Shown here piece after piece: positions 15,655-23,910 of a stretch of DNA of 38,886 nucleotides (the stretch's first letter is position 1; every line of letters begins with the position of its first letter). The position numbers and the translations under genes were made by a program. Under the pieces are notes generated by a model. That model ran no database searches and was not told the DNA's origin. It saw only the letters and a program-made list of their open reading frames with translations. Source of the stretch: Gammaproteobacteria bacterium (GTDB lineage: Bacteria; Pseudomonadota; Gammaproteobacteria; Natronospirales; REEB76); assembly GCA_018971365.1 (NCBI GenBank), contig JAGXAZ010000004.1:1-38886 (forward strand), written 5' to 3'.

Positions 15655-16047
15655 TTAGTGGCTATCCAGTCGCTCCAGGATTGGGCAGTTATCCGAGTTC
15701 CCGGAGCACAAGTTCAACAGCAGTGTCAGTTCGGCCTCCATCGTCTTTAAGGTGCGGATCTGCTTTTGCATGTCTGCGCACTTGCGCTGAGCCATGGCGC
15801 GGATGGCCTTGCTGGATTTTAACGGATTCTCGCGCAATTTCAGCAGTTGGCCGATTTCCGCGAGACTAAAACCAATACTCTGGGCGCGCTGCACGAACTT
15901 GAGACGCGCCATGTCCTTTTCTGAGTATGTACGTCGGCCCGAGCGGTTCTTGCCAACTCGCGGCACCAGTCCGATCTTCTCGTAATAGCGGAGTGTGTCG
16001 GGCGATAGGCCAAGCACTTCTGCTGTTTTACCGATCAGTTGTTCCAC
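15655..16047 (-). CDS. MerR-family metal regulator, CueR-like
   Basis: The GTG start at 16047 is chosen because AAGGAGG lies 7-8 bp upstream, two bases after the stop of the preceding gene. The 130-residue protein has the MerR helix-turn-helix (IGKTAEVLGLSPDTLRYYEK) and ends with Cys114 and Cys121 (LCSGNSDNCPIL). Residues 78-79 are Ser, the position where divalent-ion sensors have Cys and monovalent sensors such as CueR have Ser. The metal loop has six residues between the cysteines, one fewer than E. coli CueR. This suggests Cu(I), Ag(I) or Au(I) sensing, but Hg is not excluded. It is the last gene of the ATPase run. Confidence 0.88.
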   Translation of the reverse strand: MEQLIGKTAEVLGLSPDTLRYYEKIGLVPRVGKNRSGRRTYSEKDMARLKFVQRAQSIGFSLAEIGQLLKLRENPLKSSKAIRAMAQRKCADMQKQIRTLKTMEAELTLLLNLCSGNSDNCPILERLDSH

Positions 16048-16049
16048 GA

Positions 16050-16319
16050 TCAACCCTCCTTCTGCATTTGGCTGTTGAGTAAAGCGCGCAGGGCTTTTTT
16101 CTCCCAACGAACGGCGGGCAGAAGCTTTCCGGAGATCGCAAGTGCTGGCGTTGCCTTTACGCCGAGGTCCACCGCGCGTTCCAGGTGTTCAATGACATTA
16201 CGTTCCTGGTAGCTGACGGCATTTGCCGGCAGTTCAGAAATTGTTGCCTGGACATGTGCGCGTGCCGCGTGGCAATGAGGGCAGTAAGGCGAAAAGAATA
16301 ATTCAACATCGAGCGGCAT
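16050..16319 (-). CDS. Thioredoxin/glutaredoxin-fold protein with CPHC active site
   Basis: The 89-residue product (ATG at 16319) is a small thioredoxin-fold protein with VELFFSPYCPHCHAARA; the active site is Cys13-Pro-His-Cys16. The later ALDVG-type helix and KATPALAISGKLL hold the cis-Pro segment. It resembles thioredoxin or glutaredoxin-like thiol reductases that act on small partners. A longer start at 16367 adds 16 residues that look unrelated, so it is less likely. It lies between the CcdA-cupredoxin gene and the MerR gene, and probably supplies or receives electrons from the CcdA-like protein. Confidence 0.82.
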   Translation of the reverse strand: MPLDVELFFSPYCPHCHAARAHVQATISELPANAVSYQERNVIEHLERAVDLGVKATPALAISGKLLPAVRWEKKALRALLNSQMQKEG

Positions 16320-16436
16320 GCTAATGATTCCGTGGTTCCTGCTCAGGAGTGTATACCCGGATTCCATGGCTCACCTGAACCATGAGTTGGCTGTATTTGC
16401 TTGTGTAGAAATGCTCATCCAAAATCTGTGTGTGCA

Positions 16437-17621
16437 TCATCGGGCCACCACTGTGCCGGAGTACATGTTGGCGCCACAATGGAATGTGTAACGTCCAGGG
16501 TGGGGTGCATAAAGGACCACAGACCGCGTCTGCCCCACGGGCACGGTGATTTCAGTCGCGTGGCCGTCGGTACCGAGGCCCTCGAAAATGGTGCGTAACA
16601 GGCATCCCCCGATATGATCAGTCACCGCCACCTCGACTGCTTGCCCGGCAGGTATGTCGAAGACCCGCGGTTGGTAGGGATACCCGGTTGTAGCGGCACC
16701 TTCGGTCAAATGATACTGGGGTCTCGGCACAGCGGTTGACACTGCCGCTGCCGAAACCGGCTTGAGATAAGCGCCGTAGTTCTGACCAAAGTAATAGAAC
16801 AGAAACACACCGGTACCGATGAATAACACCGCCGTGATGCGCATAAGCCATGGACCCATGCGCCGCAGGGCGGAGAATACCCGACGACCGAGTACCATCA
16901 TCACGACCACCAGAAACGCAATGGCAAAACCGTAGGCGAAAACTGAAAGTGCGGCGAGCGCATAATTACCGGCCACCAGCGGCAACAGCAGAATGCCGAG
17001 GAAGATCGGCAGCGAGCAGGTGTGCGAGGCGGCGCCGTAGGCAAACCCGAAAGAAAAGAGCGTGCGCTTTCTGGTCACCCCGACCGGAGCGGCGCCGGTT
17101 TCGCGTCGGGCGTAGAGCCGATTGGCCGGATTCCAGCGCTCCAGGAACGACAGCAAGCCAGTGCGCCCCAGCAACATCAATACGCCGAGCAGGAGGAAAA
17201 CGGCGCCGACCACCGGGATGAAATAGACCAAATAGTTGTACGCGACGTTTCCGACCAGGCCGATGATCGCCCCGGCGATGGCATAGAACACCACGATGCC
17301 GAGCGCGACCAGCACAGCCGCGAAAACCAGAGGCCGCGAGAAGTTGTGGATGTCCTTGCCGGGCGGCGCGCCGACGGTGAGGTAGGCCAAGAAGGCCGGT
17401 GTGATGGCGATGCTGCACGGCGAAAAGAATGACGCCGCCCCGCCAATCAGCGCCAAACCGAGCAGGAGTGCGGGCGGCAATGTGCGGCCCTGCTGAAGCA
17501 GGACGCCCGCGTGCAGATAAAGAAAATAGCCCGCGACGCCCATCAACAGGAGGACCGCGGCCGCACTCGCGGCCCGAATCCAGTCGTGGCTTCGCGTGCT
17601 CGATGTCGTGGCTGGTGGCAT
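16437..17621 (-). CDS. CcdA/DsbD-like thiol transporter fused to a C-terminal cupredoxin-like domain
   Basis: This 394-residue protein combines two parts. The membrane part (about 20-290) has multiple helices with the CcdA-type motifs FFSPCSIAITPAFLAYL and ASHTCSLPIFLGILLLP, whose cysteines pass electrons across the membrane. The C-terminal part (about 310-394) is a periplasmic cupredoxin-like domain with DHIGGCLLRT and FHCGANMYSGT. Its likely soft-metal ligands are two Cys and one Met, so it lacks the His pair of classical blue copper sites. The ATG at 17621 shares a base with the preceding stop (TGATG), with AGGAG 6 bp before. It may couple thiol reduction to metal capture or release. Confidence 0.88.
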   Translation of the reverse strand: MPPATTSSTRSHDWIRAASAAAVLLLMGVAGYFLYLHAGVLLQQGRTLPPALLLGLALIGGAASFFSPCSIAITPAFLAYLTVGAPPGKDIHNFSRPLVFAAVLVALGIVVFYAIAGAIIGLVGNVAYNYLVYFIPVVGAVFLLLGVLMLLGRTGLLSFLERWNPANRLYARRETGAAPVGVTRKRTLFSFGFAYGAASHTCSLPIFLGILLLPLVAGNYALAALSVFAYGFAIAFLVVVMMVLGRRVFSALRRMGPWLMRITAVLFIGTGVFLFYYFGQNYGAYLKPVSAAAVSTAVPRPQYHLTEGAATTGYPYQPRVFDIPAGQAVEVAVTDHIGGCLLRTIFEGLGTDGHATEITVPVGQTRSVVLYAPHPGRYTFHCGANMYSGTVVAR

Positions 17622-17896
17622 CACGAGCTCCTTTCGTCCGAGGTTTGCCGGGTTTTTGGATGCGCCATCGGTGCCTTGGTCTCGGTCGTGTAGCCAAGCA
17701 GGTCCAGTCGGTTGACGATGACCGATTCCTCAAGTTTGGCAGGATCGAACAGTACCTCGATGCGTTGTGAGGAGGCATCGGCGCGGACTTGCTGAATACC
17801 CTCGAAGGCTTTCAGGACGCGGACCACGCGTTGCTCGCAGCTCTCGCAATGCAGTTTCTGATCTCCAATCACTTTTAATGCAACGGACTTGAACAT
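17621..17896 (-). CDS. Small HMA-domain metallochaperone
   Basis: The 91-residue product is a single heavy-metal-associated domain. The metal-binding Cys pair is in LHCESCEQRVV at residues 15-18, followed by KAFEGIQQVRADASSQRIEVLFDPAKL and NRLDLLGYTTE, the usual babbab core. The Gly-Met of GMxCxxC is replaced by KLH. It should carry a soft metal ion in the cytoplasm to the ATPase. It overlaps the CcdA-cupredoxin start by one base, so it is translationally coupled. ATG 17896 is preferred since residues encoded upstream show no domain. Confidence 0.88.
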   Translation of the reverse strand: MFKSVALKVIGDQKLHCESCEQRVVRVLKAFEGIQQVRADASSQRIEVLFDPAKLEESVIVNRLDLLGYTTETKAPMAHPKTRQTSDERSS

Positions 17897-18068
17897 GGCT
17901 GTCTTCTCGTCTGACAGTGGTGGCAAATGGGCGGTGCCCGGCAGGATCAGGTCCTGGTTGTAATAGCGTCGCGTCGCTCGTGACGGCCGGTACGGTCCCG
18001 GCGTCCCGGCCACTCGCTCCAGCGACGACTATTGCTTTCGCTGCGGCACGCCCTGCGTTCGGAAACCA

Positions 18069-20540
18069 TTACTTCGCACGGTTTCCTACACCAATGGCTT
18101 TACGCCCCGGCGCGGGCGCGCTTCCTACGCCGCCCACCGCGCCGAAGAACAATTGCGGCTGGCCCCACAGCGAATTGATGAAAATCGCCGTGACGCTACC
18201 GGCCATCGCGATCATCGCCCAGACCGGATAAATGATGCCGGTGGCCGCAACCGGCACGCCGAGGCCGTTGAACAGGAACGCCAGCGCGATGTTTTGCACC
18301 ATCTTACGGTAGCCGCGGCGGCTGATGGCATAGGCGTCGAGCACGCCCGCGAGGCGGGTGTTCAGGATAATGACATCGGCGGAGTCGATCGCGATGTCGG
18401 TGCCGCTGCCCATCGCGATGCCGACATCGGCCTGCATCAGCGCCGGCGCATCGTTGATGCCATCGCCGACCATCGCGACGCGTGCCTGGGTCTGGAGCTG
18501 GCGGATCGTCTCCGCCTTGCGTTCCGGCAACACGCCGGCGTAAATCTCTTCGATACCGGCTTGGGCCGCCATGCGCCTGGCCGCGCGTTCGTTGTCGCCG
18601 GTCAGCAGCGCGACCCGCACGCCCGCGGCCTGTAGCCGTTGTACGGTTTCGGCTGCGTCCGCACGCAGCGCATCGCCGAAGGCGAGTACGCCGAGCAGCC
18701 GACCGGCGCGGCCAAGCGCGATCACCGTCCGTCCGCTTTCTTCCAGGCGGCTGATGGCGTCCGCCAAAGGCACAAGATCAATGCCGCGGCCGGCGAGAAA
18801 CGCCGGGCTGCCTGCTATCAGCTCCTGATCGTGCAAACGCGCGACCACGCCCTTGCCCGCGATTGCATTGAATGACTCGACAGCCGGGATGTCCACTCCC
18901 GCGTCGAATGCGGCCTTGGCGACCGCCTGCCCCAGCGGATGCTCGGAAGCCGCTTCCACTGCCGCTGCCAGCGAGAGCAGCGTGTCCTTGTCGACGTCGT
19001 GCGGCACGATTTCGCGCAACGCCGGCTTGCCCTCGGTCAGCGTGCCGGTCTTGTCGAACACGACCGTGGTGACGCGACGCAACCCTTCGAAAGCTTCGCC
19101 GGTACGCATCAGAATGCCGCGCTCGGCCGCCTCGGCTGCGCCGCGCACGATCGACAGCGGCGCCGAAATGCCTACCGCGCACGGATAGCCCATCACCAGC
19201 ACCGACAGGCCCGCGAACACCGCGCGCTGGATGTCCAACGGATACCCTAACAGTACCGGTCCAACGAGCCAGGCAATGAATGCGATCGCCGCAACGGTAA
19301 GCACCGTGGGGGTGTAAACGCGCAGCACCCGGTCAACGATGTGCAGCAAGCCGGGCTTGAGCGCCTGCGCGTTTTCGACGCTGCGAATCACCTGCCGCAG
19401 AAAACTCTCCTCGCCGACCGCCGTCACCCGCACGAGCAGCGTACCGGAACCGTTGATGGCGCCGCCGGCGACGCGCGCGCCCGCGGCTTTCGCTACCGGC
19501 AGCGGCTCGCCGGTAATCAGTGATTCGTCCACCGCCGAGCGACCTTCGATGATCTCACCGTCCACCGGAATACGCTCACCGGGGCGGATGCGCACGCGGT
19601 CGCCCACGCGTACCTCTTCAATGCGCACGTCGGTCTCGCGCCCGTCGCGCAGCACACGTGCGGTGTCCGCTTGCAGGTCGAGCAGCTTCTTGACCGCCTG
19701 TGAGCTGCGCGTCTTGACGATCAGCGACAACCACTCGGAGAAGATGTGATAAGTCAGGACCAGTACCGCGACGGCAAAAAACGGCGCGGTCGGATAACCC
19801 GGCAGCCGCGTCGCGAGGCCGATCAGACCGCCGCTCAAGCCGGCGAGCGCACCGATTTCGACCAGCACGTGCTGATTGAGGATACCGCGGCGCAGCGCCT
19901 GAAACGCCATGCGCAGGATGTGCGCGCCGAGGCCGAAGATCAGTGCCAGCGCGAGCAGACCGGTAAGCCACGGCGTTGCCTCGCCGAGCGTGCCATTGAG
20001 TCGCAGGAAAAACAGTGCCAGCCCCGGTGCGGCTAGTGCCAGTGCCCCGCCGGCGGCCTGCACGACACCGCGATTCTTCACCACCGCGAACGCAAACGCG
20101 ATCAGGCTCGCAAACACGAACCCCGATAAGCCCAGTGTCCAGCCGCTCGCCGGATTGGCGATCAGGCCGATGGCCGCCAGGCTCGCTCCGAGCGCCACCA
20201 GAAACCGATTGCGCTCGCGCGCCAGCGCGCGTTCCTGCTGCTCGAAAGGTTCCACCTTGCGCGGGTCCGACAGCATGTAGCCAATGTCGGTGAGGATGTG
20301 CATCAGCTTTGCGGCGTCGGTCTTGCCGGGATCGAACTCGACCAGCGCCTGTTCGTGGGTCAGGCTCACGGCCACCTTGTGCACACCGGACTGGCGCCCC
20401 AAGGCTTTTTCGATGGTGCCGGTGCACAGTGAGCAGTGCAGCCCACCGATATGGGCGCGCACACGGCGGCGATCCGCGCGACTGGTGGGCTCATCACTCC
20501 AAAAGCGAATATCTTCAGATAAGGCGTGTGTGGAACTCAT
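18069..20540 (-). CDS. P1B-type heavy-metal ATPase with YPC transmembrane motif
   Basis: This 823-residue pump has one N-terminal HMA domain (GLHCSLC, Cys36 and Cys39), then membrane helices, the actuator TGE at 343-345, the metal-passage motif YPC at 452-454, the phosphorylation site DKTGT at 496-500, HP at 534-535 and [10 protein letters not shown]. The canonical CPC is YPC here, and the last helices read [16 protein letters not shown] and [11 protein letters not shown], not the classical Cu signature. Metal choice is therefore open. ATG 20540 has AGGAG 8 bp upstream. A MerR-type promoter lies at 20581-20611. Four more genes follow on the strand. Confidence 0.92.
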   Translation of the reverse strand: MSSTHALSEDIRFWSDEPTSRADRRRVRAHIGGLHCSLCTGTIEKALGRQSGVHKVAVSLTHEQALVEFDPGKTDAAKLMHILTDIGYMLSDPRKVEPFEQQERALARERNRFLVALGASLAAIGLIANPASGWTLGLSGFVFASLIAFAFAVVKNRGVVQAAGGALALAAPGLALFFLRLNGTLGEATPWLTGLLALALIFGLGAHILRMAFQALRRGILNQHVLVEIGALAGLSGGLIGLATRLPGYPTAPFFAVAVLVLTYHIFSEWLSLIVKTRSSQAVKKLLDLQADTARVLRDGRETDVRIEEVRVGDRVRIRPGERIPVDGEIIEGRSAVDESLITGEPLPVAKAAGARVAGGAINGSGTLLVRVTAVGEESFLRQVIRSVENAQALKPGLLHIVDRVLRVYTPTVLTVAAIAFIAWLVGPVLLGYPLDIQRAVFAGLSVLVMGYPCAVGISAPLSIVRGAAEAAERGILMRTGEAFEGLRRVTTVVFDKTGTLTEGKPALREIVPHDVDKDTLLSLAAAVEAASEHPLGQAVAKAAFDAGVDIPAVESFNAIAGKGVVARLHDQELIAGSPAFLAGRGIDLVPLADAISRLEESGRTVIALGRAGRLLGVLAFGDALRADAAETVQRLQAAGVRVALLTGDNERAARRMAAQAGIEEIYAGVLPERKAETIRQLQTQARVAMVGDGINDAPALMQADVGIAMGSGTDIAIDSADVIILNTRLAGVLDAYAISRRGYRKMVQNIALAFLFNGLGVPVAATGIIYPVWAMIAMAGSVTAIFINSLWGQPQLFFGAVGGVGSAPAPGRKAIGVGNRAK

Positions 20541-20580
20541 GTGGGCTGTCTCCTGTTTTCGACCGTTTGCTTTGAGGACA

Positions 20581-20611
20581 AGCCTAGATGATGGAGTGAA
20601 CTCCATGTCAA
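20581..20611 (-). promoter_or_regulatory. MerR-type promoter of the P1B ATPase
   Basis: On the minus strand TTGACA (20606-20611) and TAGGCT (20581-20586) are separated by 19 bp. The spacer holds the near-perfect dyad ATGGAGTGAACTCCAT (20591-20606), with 7-bp arms around two central bases. Overlong spacing with a centred dyad is the hallmark of MerR-family control. The regulator encoded at 15655, at the end of this transcript, is the natural candidate. Confidence 0.8.
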
Positions 20612-20820
20612 GCCCCTCGGCCCCAGACACAACGCGGGGATTGCGTTTTGCTATGCTCTTTGCTGCCAATGCACCGGGTTGTTTCTGCAAGCCTCGCCAG
20701 CGCTTCGCAAAAGCCCTCACCCTTCTGTTTTGGACCCATCTGTCCTTAGAGAGGCTCCCGCTCCGCGCTTCCGGGCCCAACGCAGCAAAATTCAGGGGAC
20801 CGAGCGCTTATCCGCCCCCC

Positions 20821-20850
20821 TTGACCTTACACATAGGTGAAGGCTTTAGG
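20821..20850 (+). promoter_or_regulatory. CueR-style promoter of the TlpA-like and CC membrane genes
   Basis: On the plus strand TTGACC (20821-20826) is followed after 19 bp by TTAGGA, or after 20 bp by TAGGAT. The spacer begins CCTT and, 11 bases later, has AAGG, the same CCTT-N11-AAGG layout as CueR targets such as the E. coli copA promoter. The centre is otherwise poorly symmetric. It faces the ATPase promoter and would place both directions under MerR-family control. Confidence 0.6.
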
Positions 20851-20930
20851 ATGTTCGCTGGTTGCAGATTATTCCGAAGATTTATCGCCAAGTGATCCCA
20901 GAAACCGTTCTTGATACATGGAGCACGCTC

Positions 20931-21461
20931 ATGACCATTCGGTACCGCTCATCCAAATTTATGCTCTGGTTTAGTTTATCCTTGGCAATGCTGATACCCG
21001 TTTTCGCATACGCCAATCCCAAAGCCGGGGCTGTGGCACCCGCCGCCACATTCACAAGCCAGCAGAATAAGAGCCTGTCACTAACGGCCTATCACGGCCA
21101 GAAGGTCATGCTGTGGCTGTTCTCCACCTGGTGCCCCAGTTGCCAGGCGGGTCTCGGGGCACTCGCCCAGGAACAGCAAGCCCTCGCGGCCGATCATGTA
21201 CGGCTGATTGTGCTGGAGAACTACCGCAACGGCGGTTACCCCGGCCCGACCATGCAAGAGTTGTTGAACCAGTACGCCAGTACCGTGAAAGATGCGCCCA
21301 ATTGGACCATTGGCAATGCCACGCGTGAATTGGCTGCGGTGTATAACGCGAAGTCGTATCCCGATATTTATTATCTTATCGGCGCGGATGGCAAGATTGA
21401 GACCGTCGGCAGCGCACCGTCCGCCAGCATGAACGAGATCCTCACATTTGCACGGAAGTGA
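20931..21461 (+). CDS. Exported TlpA-like thioredoxin
   Basis: Read from ATG 20931 (GGAG 7 bp upstream), the 176-residue protein has a signal peptide (about 10-28, ending AYA-N) and a thioredoxin domain. The active site is Cys68-Pro-Ser-Cys71 in LWLFSTWCPSCQAG, typical of the TlpA/ResA group of periplasmic thiol-disulfide proteins. The cis-Pro segment appears in AKSYPDIYYLIGADG. The CcdA-like protein encoded in the divergent run is a likely electron donor. A TTG start at 20862 would add 23 residues ahead of the signal peptide and is unlikely. Confidence 0.88.
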   Translation: MTIRYRSSKFMLWFSLSLAMLIPVFAYANPKAGAVAPAATFTSQQNKSLSLTAYHGQKVMLWLFSTWCPSCQAGLGALAQEQQALAADHVRLIVLENYRNGGYPGPTMQELLNQYASTVKDAPNWTIGNATRELAAVYNAKSYPDIYYLIGADGKIETVGSAPSASMNEILTFARK

Positions 21462-21562
21462 TGCTGTCTCGAGTCCCGGGCTTGTACGGTGTCGGTTACA
21501 GACCAAGTGTGGCCAAGCCTTAGAGAATATAGCCGTGCCATTGTTGTAATGAGGCCTTGCCC

Positions 21563-22078
21563 ATGAAGAATCTGTTACCCGCTGCCCGCGAAGTGTTTTC
21601 GTCACGTGCCTCATGGATCATCGGCATCGTGAGCTTCGTGGTGTTCCTTGTTATTTACCTGCTGACCCTGCCCGCCACGTTTACCGGCGGCGTGATTGGA
21701 TTCAAGGCACTCGCATTCGTGACACCCGAGCTCATCGGGTGGTCGGTGCTCATGGCGGCCCTTTTGGGCGTACTGATGCCGATGACGGTGTATCTGCTGC
21801 GGCGCGGGTATAAGGCGCGCGGCGCTGCCGGCACGGCAGCCGGCGGACTGATCATCAGCCTGGTCACGCCCCTGCTTTGCTGTACTCCGATCCTGCCGAT
21901 CCTGTTCAGCTTTCTCGCCGGCTTCCTTCCCGCGCTGGCGGGTAGCGCGGGCGGGGCTGTACAGGGATTCCTGGCGACCCACGAATGGCTGTTCTTTACC
22001 GTGGCCACCGCGATCCTGTTACTTGCGCTGTACCAGAATGCCAAGCAGGTTGTAAAAGGCGCTTGCTGCACCGTCTGA
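21563..22078 (+). CDS. Membrane protein with CCTP and terminal CC motifs, candidate soft-metal carrier
   Basis: The 171-residue protein (ATG 21563, GAGG 8 bp upstream) has about four membrane segments, at 17-38, 55-80, 92-125 and 140-160. Cys106-Cys107 occur in LLCCTPILPILF, and Cys168-Cys169 in the last five residues (ACCTV). The CC-x-P helix motif plus a cytoplasmic CC recalls MerT, MerF and MerC mercury carriers, but the protein is twice the length of MerF and I do not recognise the family. It follows the TlpA-like gene by about 100 bp and is probably in the same transcript. Confidence 0.8.
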   Translation: MKNLLPAAREVFSSRASWIIGIVSFVVFLVIYLLTLPATFTGGVIGFKALAFVTPELIGWSVLMAALLGVLMPMTVYLLRRGYKARGAAGTAAGGLIISLVTPLLCCTPILPILFSFLAGFLPALAGSAGGAVQGFLATHEWLFFTVATAILLLALYQNAKQVVKGACCTV

Positions 22079-22379
22079 ATCCGCCTGAAGGTGCCGCTCT
22101 CTACGCGTGATACTGTGCAGGCCTGGATTGCTCTGGTGACACGTCGCCGACCGGCCGTCTTCGAGCAACACGTCATCCGACAACTGGTGGCCACAACCGG
22201 CCGATCGAAGTGTCCCACCGGACTTCCGGAAAGCCGCCCCTCGCCTCCGATGACTACCGAGTCCCGCGCTGGCCTGACTCGCATTGTCTGCCTGATCATC
22301 ACTGCACGCGGGCTACGCGTTGCGTTGCTCGTCAAAATGAATCCGGTTCTGCTCTTAAAGGATTTTGACTTTCTGCTAA
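22079..22379. other. Intergenic stretch with no recognised gene
   Basis: No gene is supported here. A plus-strand open frame (22091-22468) begins with LSTRDTVQAW but shows no domain, has no Shine-Dalgarno and overlaps the end of the gene on the other strand. I see no strong repeat or terminator hairpin. Confidence 0.4.
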
Positions 22380-22862
22380 TCAATGATCGCGTATCGCACG
22401 GTAGATCGATTCCTCGAACCGATCGAGCGGTGAAAAAAGCAAACACGGAAAATGGGCCGGTCGCCTGAATACCAGAGTCGGCAGAGTCATGACTTCGCAG
22501 CCTCGATCTCCTCGCAGCGCCTGAACGACAAGAGACACCCCGAAAAACGCCAGGATGCCCAACTGGATGTCTGTGATGTGGAGTGCAAAAAGGACCGCCA
22601 CCACCGGCAGAATCGTGACCGCCTTCACCACCACCACCCATTTGAACTGACGCGGCCCGACTAGACGATACAGCAAAGCATAGTAGATAAATACCGCAAC
22701 GAAGGTGCAGGAGACGACGAGTGCCGTCTTCCAGTCGGGCCGATGAATATTCACCGCGGTCACGAACAAAAGCCAGCCTCCAAGCAGCAGTCGTAGCGTG
22801 CGGCTCACCGGCGGCGTCTTTTGCACTACCTGATCTGTTTTAGCGATCACGTCTTCTGCCAT
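22380..22862 (-). CDS. Membrane protein of unknown function
   Basis: Taken from ATG 22862, which has GGGAGG 8 bp upstream, the 160-residue protein has four likely membrane segments at about 20-38, 45-67, 72-95 and 98-115. A soluble, Pro- and Phe-rich tail follows (CEVMTLPTLVFRRPAHFPCLLF, ending YRAIRDH) with two cysteines. I cannot name a family. It faces the CC-motif gene tail to tail and is probably not part of that operon. Confidence 0.65.
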   Translation of the reverse strand: MAEDVIAKTDQVVQKTPPVSRTLRLLLGGWLLFVTAVNIHRPDWKTALVVSCTFVAVFIYYALLYRLVGPRQFKWVVVVKAVTILPVVAVLFALHITDIQLGILAFFGVSLVVQALRGDRGCEVMTLPTLVFRRPAHFPCLLFSPLDRFEESIYRAIRDH

Positions 22863-23274
22863 CCCAACCACCTCCCGCTCGAAAAGGCTGACCCGGGGGG
22901 GCCGGGTGAGGCGACTCATACCACGCTGGGCGGCCTCACGTCGCCGAAGACGTTATTCAACTTGGCCTGCACGGCGCCAAGGCCGCCATTAGTCGCACAT
23001 TTCACCGTTTCGCTCTCAACGACAACATACCATATCTTCGGCGCAACCTTCGCCCGCATCCTGAATGGGTGGACATGGCAAGGTGCTTGGCTTAGGCCGC
23101 TAAACCAGACTGGAGCATTGCTCTCAGCAGAATTCTCGATCTGGATGTCTTGACGTCAGAACCCGTAGTGTCCGATTACGTGCTGTCAGCTGCGGCATGC
23201 CGGCTTGATTTCCGTACTCTTGGCCTAAGCGCCGCCCCTGAGCGTCGGGGGATTCGCGCCACTCCTGCACGCGG
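22863..23274. other. Intergenic stretch, no recognised gene
   Basis: About 410 bases between two minus-strand genes show no supported coding region. The short open frames lack domains and ribosome-binding sites. The FMN reductase gene ends at the right edge. No strong hairpin or repeat stands out. Confidence 0.4.
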
Positions 23275-23838
23275 CTACTGCGTGCGCACTGTCTTGAGGG
23301 CCCGGCTCCAGGCCACCAGCTGATCCAGCATGGTGCTGACCTCGCCTTCATGGCGCGGGTCGGGTTTGAAGCGGCTGAAGTTTTCGAAGTCGGTGAACAG
23401 TGACAGCATCACCTGAGCGCGCACCGTGGCAATTTGCAGTTCCGCCATCACCAGGCGCAAATGCTCCACAGCCCGGGCGCCGCCGGCGCTGCCGTAGCTC
23501 ACAAAACCCGCGGCCTTGTTGTTCCATTCCTGATAGAGAAAATCAATGGCGTTCTTGAGCGCGCCGGAGGTGCTGTGGTTGTACTCCGGCGTCACGAACA
23601 CAAAACCGTCGAACGCAGCGATCTTTTTTGCCCAAGCCTGGGTATGCGGCTTGCCATACTGGTGCAGCGAGGGCGGAACCGGTTCATCCAGATGCGGCAG
23701 ATGGTAATCCGCGATATCCACCAGCTCGAACTCGGCGTCGTGGCGCTGGTGTGCGATTTCATACACCCACTTGGCCACGGCCTCGCCATTACGGCCCGGG
23801 CGCGTACTGCCGAGGATGATGCCTATATTGACAGTCAT
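23275..23838 (-). CDS. NADPH-dependent FMN reductase (flavodoxin-fold)
   Basis: The 187-residue protein has the flavodoxin-like fold of NADPH-dependent FMN or azo reductases. The phosphate-binding loop is GSTRPGRNGEAV near the N terminus, and FVTPEYNHSTSGALKNAIDFL is the conserved flavin segment, followed by SYGSAGGARAVEHL. Such enzymes reduce quinones, azo dyes and chromate with NAD(P)H. It is the last of three minus-strand genes with the GST and the OYE upstream. Chromate reduction is a known activity of the family and fits the setting, but is not shown by the sequence. Confidence 0.92.
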   Translation of the reverse strand: MTVNIGIILGSTRPGRNGEAVAKWVYEIAHQRHDAEFELVDIADYHLPHLDEPVPPSLHQYGKPHTQAWAKKIAAFDGFVFVTPEYNHSTSGALKNAIDFLYQEWNNKAAGFVSYGSAGGARAVEHLRLVMAELQIATVRAQVMLSLFTDFENFSRFKPDPRHEGEVSTMLDQLVAWSRALKTVRTQ

Positions 23839-23910
23839 GGTGCAAACTCCTGTATGGAACAGAAAATAGCCGGATCACCCCGCGGCTTGCGGGGATGAGC
23901 CCGGGGGACT

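Larger units (their letters stand above)
20541..20930. other. Divergent promoter region between the ATPase and the TlpA-like gene
   Basis: No gene is supported in these 390 bases. Both ends carry MerR-style promoters (20581-20611 on minus and 20821-20850 on plus), and about 210 bases separate them. The ATPase frame stays open upstream of its true start, but that part has no domain. The middle shows no clear hairpin or open frame of interest. Confidence 0.6.

Noticed and set aside
22091-22468. Plus-strand open frame after the CC membrane gene
   Set aside because: No Shine-Dalgarno, no recognisable domain, and it overlaps the end of the supported minus-strand gene.
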